Part shown: piece by piece, positions 43,021 through 51,897 of the stretch
How the letters are laid out: each line of letters starts with the position of its first letter
How positions within the stretch are numbered: the first letter of the stretch is position 1
DNA from: Butyrivibrio sp. AC2005
GTDB taxonomy: Bacteria; Bacillota; Clostridia; Lachnospirales; Lachnospiraceae
Length of the DNA: 64,000 nt
NCBI RefSeq assembly: GCF_000424145.1
Contig: NZ_AUJI01000011.1
Location: forward strand, 165,616 to 229,615
Reading direction: 5' to 3'
Made by a program: the position numbers and the translations under genes
Notes under the pieces: generated by a model
Databases searched by the model: none
Told to the model about the DNA's origin: nothing
What the model saw: the letters and a program-made list of their open reading frames with translations, nothing else

Positions 43021-44604
43021 ATGTGCGCAATTCTCACATATACAAGAGAAGAGATCAGTAAGGAGTTTTTTGAAGAAATGCTCCAAAGAACAGCATCCAG
43101 AGGTCCTGACAAATCAAGGACCTTAAAGGTGAAGGGAGGATGGCTTGGATTTAACCGTCTTGCAATCATGGGACTTAACTGCAAAGGAATGCAGCCCTTT
43201 GAACTGAATGGCAATGCTGTTATCTGCAACGGAGAGCTTTACGGATTTAACTCTTTGAAAAAATATCTGAAGTCTCTTGGTTATCACTTCCAGAGCGACA
43301 GTGATTGTGAGATCATACTTCCTTTATATGAGAAGCTTGGAACTAAACTGTTTTCAATTCTCGATGCAGAGTTTGCAATGGTTATCTACGATGATGAAAA
43401 AAGGAAGTTCATCGCAGCAAGAGATCCGATAGGAATCAGACCGCTCTACTATGGATATGATGAGGATGGCTACATATTATTTGCCTCTGAACCTAAGAAC
43501 CTTACGGGCGTGTGCAAAAAGATAATGCCGTTCCCGCCCGGACATTATTATGAGGACGGCAAATTTATAAGCTACAGAGACATGACCTGTGTAAAAGAGG
43601 TCAGAACAGATAATCTCGAAACTATAACAAAGAACATTCACGATAAGCTCCTTAATGGAATAAAGAAGAGACTGGATGCAGACGCTCCTGTTGGATTCCT
43701 TCTTTCAGGAGGTCTGGATTCCTCTCTGGTTTGCGGAGTTGCAGCAAGTCTCCAGGACAAGCCAATTGAGACCTTTGCAATTGGAATGGACATAGATGCC
43801 ATTGACCTTAAGTATGCAAGAGAAGTTGCAGATTATATCCACAGTAATCACCATGAAGTGATTATTACAAAACAGGATGTGCTTGATGCTTTGGAACCGG
43901 TTATAAAGGCTCTTGGAACATACGATATTACAACAATCAGAGCTTCCATCGGAATGTACCTTTTGTGCAAATGGATTCATGAAAATACAGATATAAAGGT
44001 AGTTTTAACCGGTGAGATTTCTGATGAGCTTTTTGGATACAAGTACACGGACTTTGCTCCGAACGCCGAAGCTTTTCAGGAGGAAGCAAAAAAGAGAGTA
44101 AGAGAGCTTCACATGTATGATGTACTTCGTGCAGACAGATGCATAAGCGTCAACTCTCTGGAAGCAAGAGTTCCGTTTGGTGATCTTGATTTCGTGGACT
44201 ACGTTATGAGCATAGATCCCGAGAAGAAGCTTAACACATACGGAATGGGAAAATATCTTCTCCGTAAATCATTTGAAGAAGACAAGTTTATACCTCACTC
44301 AATTTTGATGAGAGAGAAGGCTGCATTTTCCGATGCTGTTGGACACTCGCTTAGAGATGACCTTATGGAATATGCAGAGGCTCATTACACAGATGAGGAG
44401 TATGCAGAAAAAGTAAAGAAGTATACACATGCGACACCTTTTACAAAGGAATCGCTTTTATATAGAGAGATCTTTGAAAAGTACTATGAGGGTCAGTCAG
44501 ATATGGTTATAGATTTCTGGATGCCCAATAAGAGCTGGGAGGGCTGCGACGTCAATGACCCGTCAGCAAGAGTACTCAGCAACTACGGAGCAAGTGGTAA
44601 ATGA
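43021..44604 (+). CDS. asnB: asparagine synthetase (glutamine-hydrolysing), class B
   Basis: A 527-residue two-domain enzyme making asparagine from aspartate, ATP and glutamine. Cys2 right after Met is the glutaminase nucleophile (MCAILTYTREE), supported by RGPDKS, GWLGFNRLAIMG and AVICNGELYG. The synthetase domain has the PP-loop VGFLLSGGLDSSLVCG (about 222-237) and LTGEISDELFGYKY. AGGAGG precedes the ATG. It lies between the Amt-P-II fusion and glutamine synthetase, with a palindromic repeat after it. Confidence 0.94.
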   Translation: MCAILTYTREEISKEFFEEMLQRTASRGPDKSRTLKVKGGWLGFNRLAIMGLNCKGMQPFELNGNAVICNGELYGFNSLKKYLKSLGYHFQSDSDCEIILPLYEKLGTKLFSILDAEFAMVIYDDEKRKFIAARDPIGIRPLYYGYDEDGYILFASEPKNLTGVCKKIMPFPPGHYYEDGKFISYRDMTCVKEVRTDNLETITKNIHDKLLNGIKKRLDADAPVGFLLSGGLDSSLVCGVAASLQDKPIETFAIGMDIDAIDLKYAREVADYIHSNHHEVIITKQDVLDALEPVIKALGTYDITTIRASIGMYLLCKWIHENTDIKVVLTGEISDELFGYKYTDFAPNAEAFQEEAKKRVRELHMYDVLRADRCISVNSLEARVPFGDLDFVDYVMSIDPEKKLNTYGMGKYLLRKSFEEDKFIPHSILMREKAAFSDAVGHSLRDDLMEYAEAHYTDEEYAEKVKKYTHATPFTKESLLYREIFEKYYEGQSDMVIDFWMPNKSWEGCDVNDPSARVLSNYGASGK

Positions 44605-44629
44605 TAATGAAACCTCATCAAAATATAAA

Positions 44630-44725
44630 GCCTTCCCCTTGGGGGCGCACGACATCCGGGGGATGTCGGCTTTGCGCAGACCGAAACGGAGTGAAGACAG
44701 GTGGCACGGAGTGCCGGATGAGGGG
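44630..44725 (+). repeat. interspersed palindromic repeat, copy B (upstream of glnN)
   Basis: A 96-bp block beginning gccttccccttgggggcgc and ending gccggatgagggg. Stem gcgca/tgcgc encloses cgacatcc/ggatgtcg, followed by ggcac-gga-gtgcc. Aligned with copy A, several stem positions differ in pairs that keep base pairing. It ends about 18 bases before the glnN start, next to its AGGAGG site. Confidence 0.88.
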
Positions 44726-44743
44726 ATATAAAAGGAGGAGAAT

Positions 44744-46852
44744 ATGATAGAAGCTAGTAAATTAACAGAAGAATTTGGATGTCTTGTATTCAACGATAAG
44801 ATAATGAGGGAGCGTCTTCCCAAGGATATCTACAAGGCAGTACATAAGACTATAGAAATGGGCTCACACCTGGAGCTTGACGTAGCGAACACAGTAGCTG
44901 CAGTCATGAAGGAGTGGGCAATCGAGAATGGTGCAACACATTTCACACACTGGTTCCAGCCCATGACAGGACTTACAGCCGAGAAGCATGACAGCTTCAT
45001 TTCACCTACTGACAACGGCGGAGTTCTCATGGAGTTCTCAGGAAAAGAACTGGTAAAGGGTGAGCCTGATGCATCAAGTTTTCCTTCAGGTGGTCTTCGT
45101 GCGACATTTGAAGCACGTGGCTATACAGCATGGGATCCTTCATCTCCTGCATTCATAAAAGATGGTTCTCTTTACATCCCGACAGCATTTTGTTCATATG
45201 GCGGAGAAGCGCTTGATAAGAAGACACCTCTTTTGCGCTCGATGGAAGCTCTGTCCAAGGAATCTGTAAAACTGCTCCACCTCCTGGGGTACGAGGATGT
45301 AAAGCGCGTAAACACCACAATCGGCTCTGAGCAGGAGTATTTCCTTATTGATAAGGACTTCTACAAAAAGAGAAAGGACCTTCTTTTCACAGGACGTACC
45401 CTTATCGGTGCACCTGCGACAAAGGGTCAGGAGATGGAGGATCACTACTTTGGTGTTATCAAGCCCAAGGTTTCCGCTTACATGCATGATCTTGATGAAG
45501 AGCTTTGGAAGCTTGGTATTCCCGCTAAGACAAAACACAACGAGGTAGCACCTTCACAGCATGAGATGGCTCCCGTATTTGAGACAGCTAACATCGCTGT
45601 TGATCACAACCAGCTCACAATGGAGGTTATGAAAAAAGTTGCCGATAAGCACAACTACGCATGCCTTTTACATGAAAAGCCGTTTGAGGGAATTAATGGT
45701 TCAGGTAAGCACAACAACTGGTCAGTCTGCACAGATACAGGAATGAACCTTCTTGATCCCGGAAAAAATCCTGGCGAAAACATTCCTTTCCTGCTGTTCC
45801 TCATGGCTGTTATTTCAGCTGTAGATGAATATGCTCCGATCCTCAGACTCTCTGTTGCATCAGCAGGAAACGATCACAGACTTGGAGGAAACGAGGCACC
45901 TCCGGCTATCATCTCAATTTTCGTAGGTGATGAGCTCGCCCAGGTTCTGCAGGCAGTAGAGGAAGGAAAAGCATATGAGAGCCAGGGCAAGGTTCAGATG
46001 GCAATGGGGGCAAAGGTACTTCCTCACTTCACAAAGGACAACACAGACAGAAACAGAACTTCACCCTTCGCATTTACAGGAAACAAATTCGAGTTCCGTA
46101 TGCCCGGTTCATCGGTTTCAGTAGCAAACGCTAACATCGTACTTAACACAGCAGTTGCTGAAGAAGTAGCAAAGCTATATGAGAAGCTCTCAGCATATAG
46201 CGGAGATGAGCTCAAGGAAAAGATAATGGAGGTGCTTAAGGAAACACTTGTAGCACATAAGAGAATTCTCTTCAACGGAAACGGATACACAGACGAGTGG
46301 GTTGAGGAAGCAGCAAAGAGAGGCCTTCCGAACCTTAAGTCACTTCCTGATGCAATGCCTTACTGGATCAGTGATGAGTCAATTGATCTCTTCACAAAGC
46401 ACGGCATCTTCACTAAGGAAGAAATCCACTCAAGATATGACATCCTTCTTGAGAACTACTCAAAGTCAGTTCACATCGAGGCACTCACAATGCAGGAGAT
46501 GGTAAGAAAAGACCTGACAGAAGGCATTGTTTCATACCAGAAGGATCTTGGTAAGGAGATAACCCAGAAGAAGAGCCTTCTCGGAGACGGAAGTGCAGTT
46601 CTTGAGACCGGAGTTCTTAAGACAATCGACGAGGCTTCTGCAGGAATGTGCAAAGCGCTTGCAACACTCGAGGCTGACACTAAGAAGGCTGAGGATAAGG
46701 AAGATCTCCTTGATCAGGCAAGTTATTACCAGAAGACAATCCTTGCTGACATGGACGAGCTCAGAAAGTACGCTGACGAAGCTGAAGCTCTTATCCCTGA
46801 CAAGTACCTCAGCTACCCGACTTATGGTCAGATGTTATTCTCGCTTAGGTAA
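44744..46852 (+). CDS. glnN: glutamine synthetase type III
   Basis: A 702-residue enzyme joining ammonium to glutamate with ATP. The length and segments THWFQPMTGLTAEKHDSF, EAYFL-type IGSEQEYFLIDKDF, AKTKHNEVAPSQHEMAPVFE, INGSGKHNNWSV and ASAGNDHRLGGNEAPPAI are those of the large GSIII form found in Bacteroides and Butyrivibrio. It has AAGGAGGAG before the ATG. It works with GltB/GltD downstream as the GS-GOGAT cycle. Confidence 0.94.
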   Translation: MIEASKLTEEFGCLVFNDKIMRERLPKDIYKAVHKTIEMGSHLELDVANTVAAVMKEWAIENGATHFTHWFQPMTGLTAEKHDSFISPTDNGGVLMEFSGKELVKGEPDASSFPSGGLRATFEARGYTAWDPSSPAFIKDGSLYIPTAFCSYGGEALDKKTPLLRSMEALSKESVKLLHLLGYEDVKRVNTTIGSEQEYFLIDKDFYKKRKDLLFTGRTLIGAPATKGQEMEDHYFGVIKPKVSAYMHDLDEELWKLGIPAKTKHNEVAPSQHEMAPVFETANIAVDHNQLTMEVMKKVADKHNYACLLHEKPFEGINGSGKHNNWSVCTDTGMNLLDPGKNPGENIPFLLFLMAVISAVDEYAPILRLSVASAGNDHRLGGNEAPPAIISIFVGDELAQVLQAVEEGKAYESQGKVQMAMGAKVLPHFTKDNTDRNRTSPFAFTGNKFEFRMPGSSVSVANANIVLNTAVAEEVAKLYEKLSAYSGDELKEKIMEVLKETLVAHKRILFNGNGYTDEWVEEAAKRGLPNLKSLPDAMPYWISDESIDLFTKHGIFTKEEIHSRYDILLENYSKSVHIEALTMQEMVRKDLTEGIVSYQKDLGKEITQKKSLLGDGSAVLETGVLKTIDEASAGMCKALATLEADTKKAEDKEDLLDQASYYQKTILADMDELRKYADEAEALIPDKYLSYPTYGQMLFSLR

Positions 46853-46889
46853 TATTTAACTACTTCACTAATGATGAATAGTCAACAGA

Positions 46890-46917
46890 TGCACTACACT
46901 CATAGGGGTGTAGTGCA
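46890..46917 (+). terminator. hairpin between glnN and gltB
   Basis: Perfect 10-bp arms tgcactacac (46890-46899) and gtgtagtgca (46908-46917). The following bases are only partly T-rich, so it may be a weak terminator, a processing site or part of the gltB leader. Confidence 0.45.
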
Positions 46918-46954
46918 CCTTTGAATATTCAGTTTATGTATTTTAGAAAAGACA

Positions 46955-47032
46955 GCTTCAGTGGAGATTCAAGTAAAGTGCCCGGTCCAACACGAGCAAA
47001 TATGCGCACTTTGTTTGGAGCTACACTGAAGC
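46955..47032 (+). ncRNA. possible structured leader of gltB
   Basis: Nested stems: outer gcttcagtg (46955-46963) / cactgaagc (47024-47032), inner aaagtgc (46975-46981) / gcacttt (47006-47012), with a 24-base apical loop beginning ccggtccaac. It ends 26 bases before the gltB start. It matches no riboswitch class that I recognise. An in-frame reading through it from a TTG at 46921 has no ribosome site. Confidence 0.4.
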
Positions 47033-47058
47033 GTAATGCTAGGAAAAAGGTAGGTAAA

Positions 47059-50000
47059 ATGGACAATTGGATGAATGAGCGCGATGCCTGCGGTATCGGT
47101 GCAGTTATAAATATAGATGGAAAGGCCGACAATAAAGTACTCGATGATGCTTTAAGTATTGTCGAGAAACTTGAGCACAGAGCCGGAAAAGATGCTACAG
47201 GTAAAGTGGGTGACGGTGTCGGAATTCTGGTTCAGATATCTCACAAATTCTTTTCAAAGGAAGCTAAGAAGGCAGGCATTAATCTTAAAAATGCCGGTGA
47301 CTACGGAATAGGTATGTTCTTTTTTCCGCAGGATTCAATGAAAAGAATGTTTGCAAAACGCATGCTTGAAGTGATTGCAGAGAAGGAAGGACTCAAGGTT
47401 CTCGGATGGAGAGACGCCACAATTCACCCTGAGATTCTCGGCGAAGTTGCAAGAAACTGCATGCCATATATCAGTCAGTGTTTTATTGAGAGACCTGACG
47501 ATGCAGAGAGAGGAATTGAATTTGACAGAAGACTCTATCAGCTTAGACGTGAGTATGAGAAATCCTCAGAGGATACCTACATCTGCTCTTTTTCATCAAG
47601 GACAATTGTCTACAAGGGAATGTTCCTCGTAGGGCAGCTCAGAAACTTCTATGAGGACTTGTTATCACCTGATTATCATACGGCGGTTGCTCTTGTTCAC
47701 AGCCGCTTTTCAACTAATACCACACCCTCATGGCAGAGAGCACATCCATACAGGATGATAGCGCACAACGGTGAGATCAACACAATCCGTGGTAACAGTG
47801 ACAGAATGCTCGCCCGTGAGGAGACCATGTCTTCCGATGTTTTCGGAGATGATCTTGGAAAAGTGTATCCTGTAATCGCATCCTCAGGTTCAGATTCCGC
47901 AATGCTTGATAATACTCTTGAATTCCTTTACATGAATGGAATGGACCTTCCGCTTGCGATGATGCTTACAATTCCTGAACCCTGGAAGCACAACGATTTC
48001 ATGGAGCAGGAAAGAAAAGATTTTTATCATTACTATGCAACTATGATGGAGCCATGGGATGGTCCTGCAGCTGTGCTATTCACAGACGGAGAAGTATTTG
48101 GAGCAACCCTGGACAGAAACGGACTTCGTCCTTCAAGATATTATGTCACAAAGGACGGAAGACTTATTCTGGCATCAGAAGTCGGAGTTCTGGATATTCC
48201 GGATGACAACATTCTTAAGAAGTCACGTCTTTCACCCGGACATATGCTTCTTGTTGATACTAAAGAGGGACGCATCATTTCAGATGAAGAATGTAAGCAG
48301 AGATATGCCAGTGCAAAGCCTTACGGAGAGTGGCTTGACAGATATCTGTTGCACCTTGGCTCTCTTGAAATACCTAATAAAAAGATCCCGAGAAGCACAC
48401 AGGAAATGCGCGATAAGCTCTATAAAGTTTTCGGGTATTCCTATGAAGATGTAAAAAATCAGATTATGCCGATGGCAATGAACGGAATCGAACCCACTGT
48501 TTCAATGGGTACAGATATCCCGCTTGCTATGCTTTCACAGCATCATCAGCCTCTTTTCTGTTACTTTAAACAATTATTTGCTCAGGTAACCAATCCGCCC
48601 ATTGATTCACTCAGAGAGAAGGTTGTAACCGACACCACGGTTTACATCGGATCTGATGGTAATCTTTTGAAGGAGAAAAGCGATAACTGCCGCGTGCTTG
48701 AAGTAAATAACCCTATCCTTACAGGCGTAGACCTGATGAAGATAGAGGCACTTGATCAGCCCGGATTCCATGTAAGCAAGATATCACTTCTATATTATAA
48801 AAATACTCCGGTTGAAAGAGCACTTGAGCAGCTTTGCATTTCAGTTGACAGAGCTGTGGCAGATGGCGTTAACATCGTAATTCTTTCTGACAGAGGTGTT
48901 GACGAAAACCACATGCCTATACCTTCACTCCTTGCAGTGTCTGCAGTTGAGCAGCATCTGGTCAGAACCAAAAAGCGCACTGCTGTATCACTCATCCTTG
49001 AGAGTGGAGAACCCAGAGATGTTCACCAGATCGCAACTCTTTTAGGTTTTGGTGCACGTGCTATCAATCCTTATCTTGCACAAGAGTGCATCGCAGAACT
49101 CATAGATATCGGAATTCTGGATAAGGACTATCACACAGCAATTGCCGACTACAATAAGGCACTTCTTGGTGGAGTAGTAAAAATCGCTGCAAAGATGGGT
49201 ATTTCAACATTACAGTCCTATCAGTCAGCAAGAATTTTTGAAGCAATCGGACTTGCAAGCGATTTTGTAGATAAGTATTTTACCGGAACAATAAGCCGCG
49301 TAGGCGGAATAGGCATAAAGGAGATCGGAGAGGATGTGGAGCTTCGTCATAACAAGGCTTTCGATCCCCTTGGACTTTCCACTGATACAACTCTTGATTC
49401 CATCGGCTTCCATTCACTCAGAAGCGGTGAAGACAAAGAGGATCACATGTATAGTCCGAAGACTATAGTTACTCTGCAGAGAGCAGTTCGTGAGGATGAC
49501 TATGAGCGCTTCAAGGAATATACGAAGATGGTTGATGATGAGGACAGACCTCATACACTGCGTGCGCTGTTATCATTTGTGCCAGCAGGAAATCCGGTGC
49601 CGCTTGAAGAAGTTGAGAGCGAAACAGAGATTGTCAAGCGTTTTCAGACAGGCGCCATGTCCTATGGTTCTCTTTCAAAGGAAGCGCATGAGACACTTGC
49701 CATTGCAATGAATAAGCTTGGCGGAAAATCCAACACCGGTGAAGGCGGTGAGGATGTTGCCCGCTTTGGTACTAATAAGAACAGTGCAGTAAAGCAGGTT
49801 GCATCAGGAAGATTTGGTGTAACGAGCAGATATCTGCAGAGTGCTAAGGAAATTCAGATAAAAATGGCACAGGGGGCAAAGCCCGGTGAAGGCGGACATC
49901 TTCCCGGTAAAAAGGTGTACCCCTGGGTTGCATCAACCCGTTTCTCAACACCCGGAGTTGCACTGATATCACCTCCGCCTCATCACGATATCTATTCAAT

Positions 50001-51606
50001 TGAGGATCTTGCACAGCTGATCTACGATCTTAAAAATGCAAACGACAAGGCAAGAATCTCAGTAAAGCTTGTTTCAGAGGCAGGAGTAGGAACCATTGCA
50101 TCAGGTGTTGCAAAGGCCGGTGCACAGGTAATTCTCGTATCAGGATATGACGGAGGAACCGGTGCTGCACCTTCATCCTCAGTTCACCACGCAGGACTTC
50201 CCTGGGAGCTTGGAGTAAGTGAAGCACACCAGTCACTTCTTGATAATGGTCTTAGAAGCAGAGTAGTTCTTGAAACTGACGGTAAGCTCATGACAGGCCG
50301 CGATGTTGCAATCGCTGCGCTTCTTGGTGCGGAGGAATTCGGTTTTGCCACAGCACCCCTTGTATGTATGGGATGCATGATGATGAGAGTCTGCTCCAAG
50401 GATACATGTCCTGTCGGTATTGCAACTCAGAACGAGGAGCTTAGAAAACGCTTTGCAGGAAAGCCTGAACATGTAATGAACTTCATGCTTTTTGTTGCAA
50501 GACAGCTTCGTGAAATCATGGCCGAGCTTGGCTTTAGGAAGTTAACCGACATGGTCGGAAGAACAGACTGCCTGAAGATGAGAAGCGTACCCGGTGCAAG
50601 ATGCAAGGATGCTGCCGATCTTAGAAAGATTTTGGATGGAGCCTATGCAGGCAGGGAGAAGAATCACTTTGATCCTGCGGATGTATATGACTTCGGACTT
50701 GATAAAACATTAGATAAAAAGGTACTGATTCCTGAATATGATAAGGCTAAGAAAGCACTTAAGGAGAGCCTTGAATCCGCAATGGTTGATGGTTCTGCAG
50801 TTTCTAAAAAGCCTGTCCTTACCATCAAAGCAAATATATCAAGTACGGATAGAAGCTTTGGAACACTTCTTGGAAGCAGAGTAACGGCTGACTTTAAGAA
50901 TGCACTTCCGGATGATTCTGTATTGGTAGAAGCTCACGGTGGCGGCGGACAGTCCTTTGGTGCATTCCTTCCTAAGGGCGTAACCTTAAAGCTTTATGGT
51001 GATGCAAACGATGGCTTCGGAAAAGGACTTTCCGGAGGAAAAGTAATCGTAAGACCTTCCGATAAGGCAACCTACAAGGCACATGAAAATATCATAATTG
51101 GTAACGTTGCTCTTTATGGTGCAACAGCAGGAACAGCTTATGTCTGCGGTGTTGCAGGAGAGAGATTCTGTGTAAGAAACTCCGGTGCAATCGCTGTTTC
51201 AGAAGGCTGCGGTGATCACGGACTTGAGTATATGACAGGCGGAAGAGCGGTTATTCTTGGAATGACCGGTAAAAACTTCGCAGCCGGAATGAGCGGTGGA
51301 ATAGCATATGTCCTTGATAAGGAACACACTCTTTATCTCAGAATGAATAAGGATATGGCTTCGCTTTGCGAGCTCACTGAAAAATACGATATAGCAGAGC
51401 TTCGTGATATTCTTGAAGATTATGTTGCTGAGACAGGTTCTGAGTACGGTGCTGAGATTCTTGCGAATTTTGAGAGCTACATTCCTGATTTCAAGAAGAT
51501 TGTTCCGAATGATTATCAGAAGATGCTCACAGCTATCGGTAAATACGAGGAACAGGGAATAGATCACGAACACGCAGTACTTGAGGCATTTAAAGAATTA
51601 GCGTAA
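47059..51606 (+). CDS. gltB: glutamate synthase, large subunit
   Basis: A 1515-residue enzyme that makes two glutamates from glutamine and 2-oxoglutarate. Order: glutaminase domain with nucleophile Cys11 in ERDACGIGAVI after a 10-residue leader; a central linker; an FMN barrel with GAMSYGSLSKEAHETLA, GEGGEDVARFG and GAKPGEGGHLPG; the 3Fe-4S cysteines in CMGCMMMRVCSKDTCPVG; and the beta-helix domain with AHGGGGQSFGAF and repeated Gly turns. The ATG at 47059 is chosen because the Cys then stands near the N-terminus as in the family. The partner GltD follows after a 291-base repeat-filled gap. Confidence 0.95.
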   Translation: MDNWMNERDACGIGAVINIDGKADNKVLDDALSIVEKLEHRAGKDATGKVGDGVGILVQISHKFFSKEAKKAGINLKNAGDYGIGMFFFPQDSMKRMFAKRMLEVIAEKEGLKVLGWRDATIHPEILGEVARNCMPYISQCFIERPDDAERGIEFDRRLYQLRREYEKSSEDTYICSFSSRTIVYKGMFLVGQLRNFYEDLLSPDYHTAVALVHSRFSTNTTPSWQRAHPYRMIAHNGEINTIRGNSDRMLAREETMSSDVFGDDLGKVYPVIASSGSDSAMLDNTLEFLYMNGMDLPLAMMLTIPEPWKHNDFMEQERKDFYHYYATMMEPWDGPAAVLFTDGEVFGATLDRNGLRPSRYYVTKDGRLILASEVGVLDIPDDNILKKSRLSPGHMLLVDTKEGRIISDEECKQRYASAKPYGEWLDRYLLHLGSLEIPNKKIPRSTQEMRDKLYKVFGYSYEDVKNQIMPMAMNGIEPTVSMGTDIPLAMLSQHHQPLFCYFKQLFAQVTNPPIDSLREKVVTDTTVYIGSDGNLLKEKSDNCRVLEVNNPILTGVDLMKIEALDQPGFHVSKISLLYYKNTPVERALEQLCISVDRAVADGVNIVILSDRGVDENHMPIPSLLAVSAVEQHLVRTKKRTAVSLILESGEPRDVHQIATLLGFGARAINPYLAQECIAELIDIGILDKDYHTAIADYNKALLGGVVKIAAKMGISTLQSYQSARIFEAIGLASDFVDKYFTGTISRVGGIGIKEIGEDVELRHNKAFDPLGLSTDTTLDSIGFHSLRSGEDKEDHMYSPKTIVTLQRAVREDDYERFKEYTKMVDDEDRPHTLRALLSFVPAGNPVPLEEVESETEIVKRFQTGAMSYGSLSKEAHETLAIAMNKLGGKSNTGEGGEDVARFGTNKNSAVKQVASGRFGVTSRYLQSAKEIQIKMAQGAKPGEGGHLPGKKVYPWVASTRFSTPGVALISPPPHHDIYSIEDLAQLIYDLKNANDKARISVKLVSEAGVGTIASGVAKAGAQVILVSGYDGGTGAAPSSSVHHAGLPWELGVSEAHQSLLDNGLRSRVVLETDGKLMTGRDVAIAALLGAEEFGFATAPLVCMGCMMMRVCSKDTCPVGIATQNEELRKRFAGKPEHVMNFMLFVARQLREIMAELGFRKLTDMVGRTDCLKMRSVPGARCKDAADLRKILDGAYAGREKNHFDPADVYDFGLDKTLDKKVLIPEYDKAKKALKESLESAMVDGSAVSKKPVLTIKANISSTDRSFGTLLGSRVTADFKNALPDDSVLVEAHGGGGQSFGAFLPKGVTLKLYGDANDGFGKGLSGGKVIVRPSDKATYKAHENIIIGNVALYGATAGTAYVCGVAGERFCVRNSGAIAVSEGCGDHGLEYMTGGRAVILGMTGKNFAAGMSGGIAYVLDKEHTLYLRMNKDMASLCELTEKYDIAELRDILEDYVAETGSEYGAEILANFESYIPDFKKIVPNDYQKMLTAIGKYEEQGIDHEHAVLEAFKELA

Positions 51607-51613
51607 AGGAGGT

Positions 51614-51878
51614 CCCCTCATCCGCCCTTCGGGCACCTTCCCCCCAAGGGGAAGGCAATAAAAGAACAAATAATGCCTTCCCCCAAGGGAAAGGCAATAA
51701 AAGAACAAATATAATGCTTTCCCCCAAGGGAAAGGAAGCAAAAGAACAAATAATGCCTTCCCCCCAAGGGGAAGGCAATAAAAGAACAAATATAAAGCTT
51801 TCCCCCAAGGGAAAGGAAGCAAAAGAACAAATAATGCCTTCCCCTTGGGGGGAAGGTGCCCGAAGGGCGGATGAGGGG
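51614..51878. repeat. 265-bp palindromic element between gltB and gltD, copy C of the interspersed family
   Basis: Perfect 44-bp inverted repeats form the ends: left 51614-51657 (cccctcatccgcccttcggg at its start) and right 51835-51878. The 177-bp centre contains four 38-42-bp units, each with a short palindrome (ccttcccccaagggaaagg type) and an A-rich spacer aaaagaacaaata. The units alternate in two flavours, so the centre is a duplicated pair. The right arm begins gccttccccttgggg and ends ggatgagggg, the same ends as copies A and B. Confidence 0.92.
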
Positions 51879-51897
51879 AATTACGATAGGAGAACCA

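Noticed and set aside
46921..47058. Extended GltB start at TTG 46921
   Set aside because: It lacks a ribosome site, would place the nucleophile Cys far from the N-terminus, and overlaps a structured leader.
51614..51878. Array-like repeats between gltB and gltD as CRISPR
   Set aside because: The A-rich spacers are nearly identical to each other and the whole is bounded by inverted repeats, so it is a palindromic repeat element.
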